The translations under genes were made by a program, and so were the position numbers. From the NCBI GenBank assembly GCA_003551005.1, contig PULR01000008.1, positions 1 to 48,905 of the forward strand: a stretch of DNA of 48,905 nucleotides, read 5' to 3'. This stretch comes from Mollicutes bacterium. Lineage in GTDB: Bacteria > Bacillota_I > Bacilli_A > Izemoplasmatales > Izemoplasmataceae. The notes beneath the pieces were generated by a model, which was not told where the DNA came from, did no database searches, and was given only the letters and a program-made list of their open reading frames with translations. This document shows positions 30,092 to 38,691 of this stretch, piece by piece (position 1 is the stretch's first letter; every line of letters starts with the position of its first letter).

Positions 30092-32484
30092 TTCGCCTGC
30101 AGAATATCCAGAAGGTCTACAACCGCGGCAAGCGCAACCAGCGTGAGGTTCTCAAAGACATTGATTTAGAGCTGCCCCGGCAGGGGCTGGTCATCGTGCT
30201 CGGCGACTCCGGAAGCGGAAAGACGACCCTGCTCAACATCGCAGGCGGGCTGGATCGTGCGGATGGTGGGACGATCACCTTTGATGAGACGACCTACACC
30301 CGCTATCGCCACCGGGACTTCGACGATCTTCGCAACACCCGCATCGGCTATGTCTTCCAGCATTACTATCTACTGCCCGAGGAGACCGTCTATCAGAATA
30401 TCCGCCTCACGTTGAAGATGGTCGGGCTTGAAACCGAGCAGGCCATCAACGCCCGCGTCGACCACATGCTTGAACTGGTCGGGCTGCGGCATTTCAAGTA
30501 CCGCAGGGCCAACCAGCTCTCCGGCGGCCAGCAGCAACGTGCGGCCATCGCCCGCGCGCTTTCAAAGGATCCGGATGTGCTCATCGCGGATGAGCCCACC
30601 GGCAACCTCGTCAGCAAGAACACTTTCGAGATCATGCGCATCCTCAAAGCCGTCGCCAAGGAGAAACTGGTGTTGCTCGTCACCCACGAAGCGCATCTCG
30701 CGAGACACTTCGCCGATCATCTCTACACCATCGAGGTCGGGCGGCTCGCTGAAGTGGAGCGAAAAAGCAAGGAGACGCTCGCGCATGATTACGACCGGAA
30801 TCTCTATCTGGGGGATCTAAACCGTCGTGCGAGGCTACACGAAGACGATGCCGAGATCGAACTCTACGGGGATGAGACCTATCGTCCGCTGCGGGCTCGC
30901 CTGATTGTGCGAAACAACACCCTCTATGTCGATGTCGACGCCGATGACTATGCGAACGTCGAGCTGATCGGCGAGGATAGCGAGGTCCGTGTGCAGGAAG
31001 GCTCAAAAGAAAGTGCCGAAACCGCCGAGGTCGACCCGCGCTATCAGGAACGCTTCCCGTTCGAGGCCAAACGCCCCTCGCGGATCTTCTCCTGGAAATA
31101 CAACCTCGAGCGCGCTTTTTACCGGTTCCGCCGCACCTCCCGTTTCACCAAGGTCCTTTTCGCCGGCTTTGCGCTCGGCGCCGCCTTCGTCGCCGTCTCC
31201 ACCTTCCTCCTTTTCAACATGCTCACGCTGGATGATGCCGACTTTCTCCGCGAGCCGCGTGTGACCTACCATGTGGAGGACGGGGAGATGGAGACCTACG
31301 AGGATTTCCGTGCGTTCTACGAAGACAAACCGATTGACGGCTACAACTTCCACGTCGAGCGGCGCCCCCTTGAACTCGAGCTCCCCGTGGTGTATCAATT
31401 CCCCGCGACCGCGAGTCACCGGGGCCATATCGCTCCGATCGGACTGATCGATGCGGACGATCTTCTTGAAGGCACGCTCCCTCAAAGAAAAGGGGACGTC
31501 GTCATCAGCGATACGCTCGCCGATGAGATAGTGGAACTCTCGCCTTTCAGGGCCGCCGCCATCGACGAACCTTCCGAACTCGTGGGGATGTCGCATCGCA
31601 TTGCGCTTCCCGAGGGCACCTTGACGGCACAGGTGAGCGGCATCGTCCGCGAGGACGCCCGGACGTATTATGCGGACGAGACGCTGATCACCCAGGCTCT
31701 CGCCGAGAACTACGTGACGTACGAACTGCTCGATGCGCACGATGCCGTATCCATCACCGCCGGTCGTGACATCGAGAATCCGGGCGAAGAGATTCTCCTC
31801 GCTGGAGAAGAGACGGACGCCTTCGATCCGCATCTGCACGAAGTGAACGGCGTCGCCTACGAGGTCGTCGGCCTCTTCGAGAGCGAGACGCTCCCCGATG
31901 GGACGCCCCTGCTCAAAAGCGAGACGGGATGGGCCAATTATTATGAGCATACCCACGCGCCGGCGCGGGGCAGGATGGTCTACACTTCCGAACCGGAAGC
32001 GTTGGAAGCGGCGCTCGGGGAGGAAGTCCGCTACGAAAATCTCTACGAAGTCCAGCGCGCCCGGGCGCAGGAAGAGCTCACCACCGGTATGGGCGGTCTG
32101 TATGTCTTCTCCGTGGTGGCCTTGTTAGCGACGGCGCTCAGCTTCTATTTCATCGTCCGCTCCTCGATGATGGGGCGCATTTATGAAATCGGCGTCTATC
32201 GGGCGCTCGGTATGCGGCGTGGGGAGGTCCTCCGGCTGTTCGCGCTTGAAGTGGCGCTGTTGACGACGTTCAGTTCAACCGCGGGCTTTCTTATCACCAC
32301 ATATGCGCTATCCCGCATCGCCGCTGTCGCGGAGCCGGTTCTCGACGCCTTCCACATCACGCCCGCAAGCGTCGGCTTCGGCTTGCTTGTCATCTACGCG
32401 GTGAATCTTCTCTTCGGGATGCTGCCGCTTTGGAAGCTGCTCAGGCGCACCCCGGCGGAGATACACGCCACCTATGATCTGTGA
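30088..32484 (+). CDS. MacB-like ABC transporter, second subunit with altered D-loop
   Basis: A 798-residue protein starting at ATG 30088 inside the stop of the first subunit. The ATPase (1-~220) has Walker A G-D-S-G-S-G-K-T, Q-loop F-Q-H, L-S-G-G-Q and H-loop T-H-E. The Walker B/D-loop reads I-A-D-E-P-T-G-N-L-V, so the D-loop aspartate is Val175. That change at the dimer interface suggests the two ATP sites are not equivalent. A middle acidic region (~245-350), one helix near 370, a large acidic ectodomain and three C-terminal helices follow, with the FtsX-like Y-R-A-L-G-M-R-R motif. Followed by a palindromic terminator. Confidence 0.9.
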   Translation: MIRLQNIQKVYNRGKRNQREVLKDIDLELPRQGLVIVLGDSGSGKTTLLNIAGGLDRADGGTITFDETTYTRYRHRDFDDLRNTRIGYVFQHYYLLPEETVYQNIRLTLKMVGLETEQAINARVDHMLELVGLRHFKYRRANQLSGGQQQRAAIARALSKDPDVLIADEPTGNLVSKNTFEIMRILKAVAKEKLVLLVTHEAHLARHFADHLYTIEVGRLAEVERKSKETLAHDYDRNLYLGDLNRRARLHEDDAEIELYGDETYRPLRARLIVRNNTLYVDVDADDYANVELIGEDSEVRVQEGSKESAETAEVDPRYQERFPFEAKRPSRIFSWKYNLERAFYRFRRTSRFTKVLFAGFALGAAFVAVSTFLLFNMLTLDDADFLREPRVTYHVEDGEMETYEDFRAFYEDKPIDGYNFHVERRPLELELPVVYQFPATASHRGHIAPIGLIDADDLLEGTLPQRKGDVVISDTLADEIVELSPFRAAAIDEPSELVGMSHRIALPEGTLTAQVSGIVREDARTYYADETLITQALAENYVTYELLDAHDAVSITAGRDIENPGEEILLAGEETDAFDPHLHEVNGVAYEVVGLFESETLPDGTPLLKSETGWANYYEHTHAPARGRMVYTSEPEALEAALGEEVRYENLYEVQRARAQEELTTGMGGLYVFSVVALLATALSFYFIVRSSMMGRIYEIGVYRALGMRRGEVLRLFALEVALLTTFSSTAGFLITTYALSRIAAVAEPVLDAFHITPASVGFGLLVIYAVNLLFGMLPLWKLLRRTPAEIHATYDL

Positions 32485-32488
32485 AGAA

Positions 32489-32512
32489 AAAGGCGCCCGG
32501 CCGGGCGCCTTT
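32489..32512. terminator. Bidirectional palindromic terminator
   Basis: A perfect 24-bp palindrome (12-bp arms, centre CCGG) with A runs on the left and T on both outer ends. It serves the ABC pair and the convergent photolyase gene, whose stop it abuts. Confidence 0.8.
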
Positions 32513-33875
32513 ATAGTTTCTTGCTGTAAGCGATGTAGCGGTCGATGTCGAACTTACGCCGGAGACCCGCCGCACTCAGGGGTCGCAGCTTGCCGATCAC
32601 CGGCCGTTCCTTGAAGGGCTGGTCGTGCCGTCCGAAGCACCAGGCGACCCCGGCGTAGCTGTTGGGGTCCCTGCCGTCGAGGAAGTATTTGTTGTTCAAG
32701 TGCAGGATGGTCTCGTAGGCCGCCTGCGGGGAAGGGCTCCAGTGGATGATCATCTTTCCCCAATACATCCGCATGTAGTTGTGCATATAGCCCGTGTGGA
32801 CCATTTCCCGCATCGCCGCGTTGAAGTAGGGATCGTGCGTGTCGGCGGCCTCGAGCTCCTCGAGGGTGTAAAGATGCTCGCGCGCATCGTCAGCGTGTTC
32901 ACGAAGGGTCTGGTGGGCCCAGTGGACCGTCATTGACTCGAACGTGTCGTAGCCCGCTTGATAGTATACGAAGTTGTGGGCGAGCTCGCGGCGGACGAAG
33001 AGCTGTTCGAGAAACGCCTCCGAGGCCTTGAGCGGAACGCCGTCAAGCGCGGCCCGCTCTTCAACTCGGCGGTGGATGGTCAAAGGCGAGAGATGTCCGA
33101 AATGCAGATAGGGGCTCAGTCGGCTGGTCAGATGCTTGGAGGGGTCGTTGCTTTCATGATAGCGCGGGAGACCTTCGTCAATGAAGGTCTCGAGGCGTTT
33201 CAAGCCTTCCCGTTCGCCACCGTGGAAGTAGATGCTCTTCTTCACCGAGGTGTCGACATCCAGCTGTTCCATCTGCGTCTCGATATATTCATCGATGATG
33301 GTCGGTTCGTTCGTGCGTCTCACCTTGAGCTGGGGGATTGTTGCTTCCTCGAGATAGCTATCCAGAGCTTTCAGCAGTTTCGGGCGCAAGGTTCGGGCCG
33401 CGTATTCAACTTTGTCGCTGACGGCTTCGATGGGGACGATGAGGTCGCTTTCGACTTCCACGGCGTGGAGACCTTCGCGTCGCGCGGCTTGAGCGACTGT
33501 CTGACGGGAGGCTCTCAATTCCCTCAGGTAGGGCTTGTCCATGATCAGGCAGGCGGCCTCGCCCAGGTGCCTCGGAAGCACGTCGGCGAATCCGCCGACT
33601 TCGATGACGAACTCGGCCCCCAGCTCCCTTAGCGAGGCGTTCAGAGATTTCAAGCCTTCAAGAAGAAAGGCGTAGTGACGTTCGTTGGCATCCTTGAACT
33701 CTCCGGTGAGGACGAACAGCACCCGCAGCGGGAGCCCGATACGGTTGGCCTCCGTCGCGGCATGTTCGAGAGCGAAGTTGTCCGTGACACGCTGGGAGCG
33801 TTGCATCCAGTAAAGGACATAGCTTCCCGCTTTGATGCTGGCAGAAGAGACTGTCTTGAGCCGTCTGGGGTGCAT
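32511..33875 (-). CDS. phr: Class II CPD photolyase
   Basis: Repairs cyclobutane pyrimidine dimers with blue light and reduced FAD. The 454 residues from ATG 33875 (AAAGGA 9 nt upstream; a TTG at 33884 would abut the site) match class II photolyases. The N-terminal domain has Y-V-L-Y-W-M-Q-R-S-Q-R and N-E-R-H-Y-x-F-L-L-E-G-L. The FAD domain has Y-M-R-M-Y-W-G-K-M-I, L-D-G-R-D-P-N-S-Y-A-G and a K-F-D near the C-terminus. Class II enzymes are less usual in Bacillota than class I. Monocistronic, convergent with the ABC pair. Confidence 0.93.
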   Translation of the reverse strand: MHPRRLKTVSSASIKAGSYVLYWMQRSQRVTDNFALEHAATEANRIGLPLRVLFVLTGEFKDANERHYAFLLEGLKSLNASLRELGAEFVIEVGGFADVLPRHLGEAACLIMDKPYLRELRASRQTVAQAARREGLHAVEVESDLIVPIEAVSDKVEYAARTLRPKLLKALDSYLEEATIPQLKVRRTNEPTIIDEYIETQMEQLDVDTSVKKSIYFHGGEREGLKRLETFIDEGLPRYHESNDPSKHLTSRLSPYLHFGHLSPLTIHRRVEERAALDGVPLKASEAFLEQLFVRRELAHNFVYYQAGYDTFESMTVHWAHQTLREHADDAREHLYTLEELEAADTHDPYFNAAMREMVHTGYMHNYMRMYWGKMIIHWSPSPQAAYETILHLNNKYFLDGRDPNSYAGVAWCFGRHDQPFKERPVIGKLRPLSAAGLRRKFDIDRYIAYSKKL

Positions 33876-33962
33876 GGTATGCAATCCTTTCTTGTCTCAG
33901 TCTTTCAAGGGCGGTTCAAAAGGCGTTGTAGCCTGCGGGCTCCGTCAAGGTGCAACAGCTTC

Positions 33963-33992
33963 ATTATACGGCACAGGACCGGGGTATTGCAA
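33963..33992 (-). promoter_or_regulatory. Candidate promoter of the photolyase gene
   Basis: On the minus strand TTGCAA (33987-33992), an 18-bp spacer and a perfect TATAAT (33963-33968). The leader would be about 80 nt; nothing else recognisable lies in it. Confidence 0.55.
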
Positions 33993-34060
33993 ACCGTCCC
34001 TATCACATTTTTTTCGGCTCTGGAAGCGGGACGATGCTTTATTCTTGGGGCGAACCGTAG

Positions 34061-34066
34061 TATAAT
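34061..34066 (+). promoter_or_regulatory. -10 element of the six-gene operon
   Basis: A perfect TATAAT preceded by TAG, 28 bp before the LURP-one start. Confidence 0.6.
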
Positions 34067-34094
34067 ACCACTAACAGGAAACGGAGTGACGCCC

Positions 34095-34589
34095 ATGAAA
34101 TACTACATCGCCCCCTCGCACTACGCGGGAAAGCAAACGTTCATCGTCCGTGACGAGGAGAAGAACAAAACCTATGAGGTCCGCGGTCGCGTCTTCATCA
34201 GCCTGCGGTGGCTGGAGCTGAGACACATCGATGGCACCTTGCTTTATCGTGCCCGAAGACGCTTCACCGTGGGTCTGCATCGACGCTATGACATCCAGGA
34301 TGCAAACGGGCGTCGGCTGGGGTCCGTCGGCCGCACGTATGGTCCATTCCGGCCGACGTTCTCCATTCAGCTTGAGGACAAAACCTACCATATTGTAGGC
34401 AGCCTGTTCCAGCATGACTTCGCACTGGTCTGCGAAGGGGATACAGCCTGCCAAGTCGAAAAGAAAGTCTTCTCTGATGGAGATGCCTTCGAGATCACGG
34501 TCGAGACCAAGGAACGTCCCGGATTGTATTTGTTCGTGCTGCTGCTGATTGATCAGTTCATTCATGAGAAGAAACGTTTCTTCCGCTGA
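34095..34589 (+). CDS. LURP-one-related protein (YxjI type)
   Basis: A 164-residue protein of the tubby-like LURP-one fold. It begins with short beta strands (M-K-Y-Y-I-A-P, F-x-V-R-D-E), carries L-x-L-R-H-I-D-G and Y-D-I-Q-D-A-N-G-R-R-L-G typical of the repeated hairpins, and ends in a hydrophobic helix (L-Y-L-F-V-L-L-L-I-D). Molecular function of bacterial members is unknown; eukaryotic tubby relatives bind phosphoinositides. AACGGAGTGA precedes ATG 34095. First gene of a packed operon; the next gene starts 26 nt before its stop. Confidence 0.85.
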   Translation: MKYYIAPSHYAGKQTFIVRDEEKNKTYEVRGRVFISLRWLELRHIDGTLLYRARRRFTVGLHRRYDIQDANGRRLGSVGRTYGPFRPTFSIQLEDKTYHIVGSLFQHDFALVCEGDTACQVEKKVFSDGDAFEITVETKERPGLYLFVLLLIDQFIHEKKRFFR

Positions 34590-35232
34590 GTGCCGCCTCT
34601 GCGGCGGTTCGACCTACGACCTTGCGGACGGGGCGCTCGGGGTGGTCTACGATGTGTGTCGCCGCTGCGGTTTCACCTATAAGCAACCCGCTTTCCATCC
34701 TACGCAAGCGAAGGCGAAGGCTATCTACGATCAGCATCAGAACACACTCGATAATCCGGGGTATGTCGCCATGTTCGAGACTTTCCTCGAGCAGTCGGTC
34801 CGTCCGTTCAACCCCGGCCGCGCGGCCCTCGATTTCGGAAGCGGCCCGGGGCCGGTGCTTTATGAACTCTTGCGCCGTGAAGGGTTCACCGCCGACCATT
34901 ACGATCCGCACTACCGTGGCGAGGAAGAGCCGTTGAACCGTCGTTATGATCTCATCACCGCGACCGAGGTATTCGAACACCTCGTTGATCCTAAACGCAC
35001 CCTCAAGCTTCTCGTCAGTCTGCTCAAGGAAGGCGGGCTGCTTGCAATCATGACCTCGCTGCGTCCAACAGAGGACGAGACGTTTCTCTCCTGGTGGTAC
35101 CGCCGCGACCCGACCCATTTGTCCTTTTTCACCGAAGACGCTCTTGACGCGTTGATCCGCGGAGAGCCGTTGCGGTTCATACACAGTTGCGAACGCAAAC
35201 AATTCACATTCCGAAAGGATCGTCGCCGATGA
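34564..35232 (+). CDS. SAM-dependent methyltransferase with N-terminal zinc ribbon
   Basis: A 222-residue protein. Residues ~10-35 hold two C-x-x-C pairs (C-R-L-C and C-R-R-C), a zinc knuckle. Residues ~75-222 form a class I methyltransferase with the SAM-binding motif D-F-G-S-G-P-G-P-V-L and T-A-T-E-V-F-E-H-L at motif III/IV. The layout resembles Zn-finger methyltransferases of small-molecule or nucleotide-sugar type; the substrate is unknown. I chose ATG 34564, overlapping LURP-one by 26 nt, but there is no strong ribosome site. A TTG at 34549 is possible. Confidence 0.8.
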   Translation: MRRNVSSAECRLCGGSTYDLADGALGVVYDVCRRCGFTYKQPAFHPTQAKAKAIYDQHQNTLDNPGYVAMFETFLEQSVRPFNPGRAALDFGSGPGPVLYELLRREGFTADHYDPHYRGEEEPLNRRYDLITATEVFEHLVDPKRTLKLLVSLLKEGGLLAIMTSLRPTEDETFLSWWYRRDPTHLSFFTEDALDALIRGEPLRFIHSCERKQFTFRKDRRR

Positions 35233-36134
35233 AAGTATACGTTTCCTATAAGACACACAAAGAGTATCTGAACCGGCATCTTCCCAAGTCCATCAAGCTT
35301 GTCGAGGATGCGCAACAGGCGGATGTACTCATCACCGGATCGCTAGCGCCCGATGCCGCGCCGCCCCGTCTGCGCGCGGTCATCATTCCGTTCACCGCCC
35401 ATAACAAGATTCATCTGCCGACCTTGAGACGTCAGAACATCGCGCTTTTCAACACCACCGCCCACAGCATCTACGTGGCCGAGAAAGCCATTCAGCTCCT
35501 GCTTGCCTCTCTCGGCGGCGTCATCAACAAGCATGCGGACCTTGCCGATGGTGTGTGGCGGACACGTTTCGAACCCTGGACGTCCCTTCGCAACAAACAC
35601 GTGGGCATCTACGGCTATGGACGCATCGGCCGTGCCTTCCATGAGCTGATCAAGCCGTTCGCACCGACGGTGCACGTCATCGACCGTGGAAAGGATTATC
35701 CCGGCTGCCGGCCCCTTCAGGATTTCGACGCGCTCATCGATGCGAGCGACATCCTCCTCATCGCCGCGCCGTTGACCGCGAGCACCCGGGGAGCGTTCGA
35801 TGCCGGCCGGTTGATGCGCATGCAGGGCAAATATCTCGTGAACGTCGGGCGCGGTCCGATCATTGATGAGGACGCGTTGTACGAAGCTATCCATTCGGGT
35901 GTCCTTGCCGGTTATGCCGGCGATGTGTGGTACCAATACCCTTCCTCCCCGGAAGGGTACGCGCATCCGTCGAAACACCCCTTCGAAGCGTTCGACAACG
36001 TCATCCTCTCGCCGCATTCCGGGGCCCACGCCGACCTCGGGCGCAAAGCCATGCTCGAAGAAGTCTATCGGCACGTGATGGCCGTCCATGCGGGGGATTA
36101 TTCCGAGGCTCTGGACCTCGATCGCCTGGAGTGA
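35229..36134 (+). CDS. D-2-hydroxyacid dehydrogenase family protein
   Basis: A 301-residue NAD(P)-dependent oxidoreductase. The nucleotide-binding domain carries G-Y-G-R-I-G-R followed by V-I-D, which suggests NAD preference. The catalytic-arginine motif is V-N-V-G-R-G-P-I-I-D-E, and S-P-H-S-G-A-H holds the catalytic histidine. The catalytic glutamate region is less clear (D-V-W-Y-Q-Y-P), as in several short family members. Natural substrate unknown. ATG 35229 overlaps the methyltransferase stop (ATGA), with AAAGGA 10 nt upstream. Confidence 0.88.
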   Translation: MKVYVSYKTHKEYLNRHLPKSIKLVEDAQQADVLITGSLAPDAAPPRLRAVIIPFTAHNKIHLPTLRRQNIALFNTTAHSIYVAEKAIQLLLASLGGVINKHADLADGVWRTRFEPWTSLRNKHVGIYGYGRIGRAFHELIKPFAPTVHVIDRGKDYPGCRPLQDFDALIDASDILLIAAPLTASTRGAFDAGRLMRMQGKYLVNVGRGPIIDEDALYEAIHSGVLAGYAGDVWYQYPSSPEGYAHPSKHPFEAFDNVILSPHSGAHADLGRKAMLEEVYRHVMAVHAGDYSEALDLDRLE

Positions 36135-36138
36135 GACG

Positions 36139-37206
36139 ATGGACCTGCCTTACGATGAACGACAGACGCTCTTTTCCCGCGTCCGGCTGAAAGCCGGCAG
36201 TAACCGCTACCGCGCCTTCTACGCCCGGTGGCCGCAGCTGCAGAAAGCGGACGACGCCGTGCGTGGCATGGACATCCTTGCCGCTTCGGGCGAGTCGAAA
36301 CCCCGCCAGCAAGCGCTGAAAGACCACATCGACGGCGTAGACGCGAGGGTCCGAGCCCTGTATGCCCATCCGCCGGCGCTTCGTCCGCTTCAACGGCTGG
36401 ATGCCATCCGGGAGGTGGCGTTGTCGGCGGGGGCGGTCGATGCCGGGGTGGCCCTCCTCAGCACGCGGGATTACTACCAGCGTTTCGGCGGGGTCGGTGA
36501 GAACCTCGGTAGGGATACTTACGGCGAAGAAACCCCCAGGCATTACTCCCGCGCGCTGGTTTTCGCTGTCGAGATGCGCCTGGCATATATGCTTCGCGCG
36601 CCCAGGGCGGAAGTGCTCTACGAAAGCAAGCGTGCCTATGAAGCCGTCGCCCGGATCGGCGCCACCGTCGCCTCAAGACTGCAAGCCTCCGGGTATGAGG
36701 CGGCTTTCGCAAGCGAGGATTACTACCTGACGCCGATGGTCCCCCTCGCCCGCAAAGCGGGTCTTGGCGAAATCGGGATGACCAATCATCTCGTGCATCC
36801 GGATTGCGGCAACCGTATCCGTCTCGGCGCGGTCTATACCACCGCCCCTCTGATTCCCGACGAACCGCGGGAATATGGTATCCGCACGTTCTGCCGGCGT
36901 TGTGCGTTGTGTCTGATGAACTGCCCCTCCCGGGCCATCAAGCCCTACACGCGGCGGCGGCAGGGCACGGCGTTTTTCCAGTTCGACGAACACGCCTGCT
37001 TCCGGATGTTCAAGGCGCTGGGAACCGACTGTTCAATCTGCATTGTCAGCTGTCCCTACACGCATGGCATCGACCGCCGGATGCAACGCTGGATGGCTGA
37101 CGACCGTGAACGGATGGACGCCGTCCTCAAAAAACACCTGCACACGCACGGGCGTCGCCCGCGCGTCAAAACCCCACTCCCTCTTGAGTGCGAAGGAGGT
37201 TGGTGA
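36139..37206 (+). CDS. Cytosolic RdhA/QueG-like cobalamin and Fe-S protein
   Basis: A 355-residue protein related to reductive dehalogenases and epoxyqueuosine reductase. Family marks are A-G-L-G-E-I-G near residues 207-213, the following R-I-R-L-G-A-V-Y-T-T segment (about 226-235), and two [4Fe-4S] clusters: C252-x2-C255-x2-C258-x3-C262-P and C287/C298/C301/C305-P. No twin-arginine signal or membrane anchor partner gene is present, so it is cytosolic. The reaction is unknown; a QueG-like reduction or another B12-dependent reduction is possible. GGAG lies 7 nt before the ATG; it is 4 nt after the dehydrogenase gene and 3 nt before the Smr gene. Confidence 0.85.
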   Translation: MDLPYDERQTLFSRVRLKAGSNRYRAFYARWPQLQKADDAVRGMDILAASGESKPRQQALKDHIDGVDARVRALYAHPPALRPLQRLDAIREVALSAGAVDAGVALLSTRDYYQRFGGVGENLGRDTYGEETPRHYSRALVFAVEMRLAYMLRAPRAEVLYESKRAYEAVARIGATVASRLQASGYEAAFASEDYYLTPMVPLARKAGLGEIGMTNHLVHPDCGNRIRLGAVYTTAPLIPDEPREYGIRTFCRRCALCLMNCPSRAIKPYTRRRQGTAFFQFDEHACFRMFKALGTDCSICIVSCPYTHGIDRRMQRWMADDRERMDAVLKKHLHTHGRRPRVKTPLPLECEGGW

Positions 37207-37209
37207 ATC

Positions 37210-37443
37210 ATGGAAATCACCGTCGACATCCACGGCATGAGCGAACTTGAAGCGCAGAAACATCTCGAGGATGTCCTGCGCCGTGCCGAACGCGGTGTCG
37301 AATACATCCGCGTCATCCACGGCCACACCCGCGGGCAGACCCTTGCACAGATGGTCCGCAGCCCCAACAAGCTCCGCAGCCGCCGGATCATCCGCAGGCG
37401 GCTGACGATGAATCAGGGCGAGACCCTGCTGGAGATTGAGTGA
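37210..37443 (+). CDS. Stand-alone Smr-domain protein
   Basis: A 77-residue protein that is almost only an Smr domain: V-D-I-H-G-M at residues 5-10, I-R-V-I-H-G-H-T-R-G-Q in the middle and the N-Q-G-E-T-L-L-E-I end. Smr domains, named from MutS2, often have nicking or RNA-endonuclease activity. The D-x-H and H-G-x-x-x-G motifs are intact. AAGGAGG precedes the ATG. It sits 3 nt after the Fe-S protein gene and overlaps the next gene by one base. Confidence 0.9.
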   Translation: MEITVDIHGMSELEAQKHLEDVLRRAERGVEYIRVIHGHTRGQTLAQMVRSPNKLRSRRIIRRRLTMNQGETLLEIE

Positions 37444-37745
37444 TGCTGTCTTTCAATGTCTCGCGGAACGTTTTTCTGGCAGGTACCGCCATCGCGCTGG
37501 CACTGGTGGTCGCCGCTTTTCTTATCGACGGGTACGCCGTGCTGCTCTTCCTCTCGGGGCTTGTCGTCTTCACGGCCTCGTTCTTCGCCTCGCAGGTGAT
37601 TTATTCCCTGCATCGGCTGAAGGAGATTGAAACGGAAGGGCGTCGACGGATGGTGCGCTGCAGCCACTGCGAGGCCCCGCTCTATCCGGAAGAAACAAAA
37701 TGCCCCTATTGCGGAACTCGACGGCCTGAAACCCCTCAGGATTGA
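37443..37745 (+). CDS. Two-helix membrane protein with C-terminal zinc ribbon
   Basis: A 100-residue protein with two hydrophobic helices (about residues 9-28 and 32-55) and a C-terminal zinc ribbon made of C-S-H-C and C-P-Y-C pairs. ATG 37443 shares one base with the Smr stop, with GGAG 8 nt upstream. Last gene of the six-gene operon. Function unknown. The TTGACA of the next promoter overlaps its stop codon. Confidence 0.8.
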   Translation: MLSFNVSRNVFLAGTAIALALVVAAFLIDGYAVLLFLSGLVVFTASFFASQVIYSLHRLKEIETEGRRRMVRCSHCEAPLYPEETKCPYCGTRRPETPQD

Positions 37746-37770
37746 CAAAGCGCCGGGTTGCTGGTAGACT
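37742..37770 (+). promoter_or_regulatory. Sigma-A promoter of degV paralog 2
   Basis: A perfect TTGACA (37742-37747), a 17-bp spacer ending in TGG, and TAGACT (37765-37770). Confidence 0.85.
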
Positions 37771-37780
37771 TTTGATATAT

Positions 37781-37797
37781 ACTTTGAGTATCAAAAC
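37781..37797 (+). promoter_or_regulatory. FabT-like operator at the degV paralog 2 start site
   Basis: ACTTTGAGTATCAAAAC contains TTTGA-G-TATCAAA, one base from the TTTGATTATCAAA core that I recall for FabT boxes of streptococci. It lies just downstream of the expected transcription start. A FabT-like MarR gene is encoded 0.9 kb downstream. A wider TTTGATA/TATCAAA inverted repeat (37771-37795) includes it. Confidence 0.6.
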
Positions 37798-37814
37798 ATT
37801 GGAGGGAACCAATC

Positions 37815-38669
37815 ATGAGCAAGATCGGCCTTGTTGTCTGCGGCAACTCGGGAATCGACTACATCGACCATCCTTATGACATCCGCGTCATCCGTTCGAC
37901 GTTGATCTTCGGCGAAGAGGAGTATACGGACTTCGTCGATATCCAGGCGGATGCTTTTTATCAAATGCTTAGAGAAAACCCGGATCTGCACCCGACCACG
38001 GCTCAGACGGCGACGGGGGAGATCCTTGATACGTATGAGAAGCTCAAGAAAGACGGGTACGAGGAGATTATCGTCGTCACCATCTCCGCGAAACTCAGCG
38101 GCACCTATGAAGGCGCGCGGATCGCCGGCAACATGCTTGAAGGCGTGCCGGTGCATGTCTTCGATTCCAAGTCGGTCGCCTACGGAGAGGCCTACATGAT
38201 TTTGAAGGCCGCCGAGATGGCACAAGCGGGACACGGGGTTCCCGAAATCATCGACACGCTCTCGCAGATCCGCGAAAACCAGGGCCTGTACGTCTCCGTC
38301 GACACGCTGGAATTTCTCGTCAAGAACGGGCGGCTCTCGGGTGTCGGCGGCTGGGTCGGCACGAAACTCAAGATCAAGCCGATGCTGCATCTGACGCGGG
38401 AAGGGCGGATTGAACCGCTTGAGAAGATCCGCAGTCGCAAGAAGGCCATCAACCGCATCGTGGACCGATTTCTTGAAGAGCGCCGCGAAGCGGATCTCGA
38501 ACCCTTCATCGTCCACGCGAACGCCTACGATGCGCTCGAGGATGTGCGGAGCCGCCTGCAGGAAGCCCGCCCGGAAATTGGCGAAGTGAAGGATTATCCA
38601 CTCACGCCGGTGGTCGGCGCCCACGCAGGACCGGGCGCGCTTGCGATCGGTTGGATTGTCAAAGAATGA
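37815..38669 (+). CDS. DegV-family fatty-acid-binding protein (paralog 2)
   Basis: A 284-residue FakB-type protein: N-terminal S-G-I-D-Y-I-D, T-A-Q-T in the fatty-acid headgroup loop (the first paralog has T-S-Q-P), T-I-S-A-K-L-S-G-T-Y, D-S-K-S-V, L-V-K-N-G-R-L-S and I-K-P-M-L-H-L. The C-terminal domain ends with H-A-G-P-G-A. TTGGAGGG precedes the ATG. It has its own strong promoter with a FabT-like operator, which ties its expression to fatty-acid supply by inference. Different FakB paralogs commonly prefer different acyl chains. Confidence 0.94.
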   Translation: MSKIGLVVCGNSGIDYIDHPYDIRVIRSTLIFGEEEYTDFVDIQADAFYQMLRENPDLHPTTAQTATGEILDTYEKLKKDGYEEIIVVTISAKLSGTYEGARIAGNMLEGVPVHVFDSKSVAYGEAYMILKAAEMAQAGHGVPEIIDTLSQIRENQGLYVSVDTLEFLVKNGRLSGVGGWVGTKLKIKPMLHLTREGRIEPLEKIRSRKKAINRIVDRFLEERREADLEPFIVHANAYDALEDVRSRLQEARPEIGEVKDYPLTPVVGAHAGPGALAIGWIVKE

Positions 38670-38691
38670 TGCATCCTTCCTCTGAATGGTT

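Noticed and set aside
36139-37206. Firm assignment as epoxyqueuosine reductase QueG
   Set aside because: The cluster motifs are shared with RdhA proteins, and the neighbours have no link to tRNA modification, so I kept the general call.
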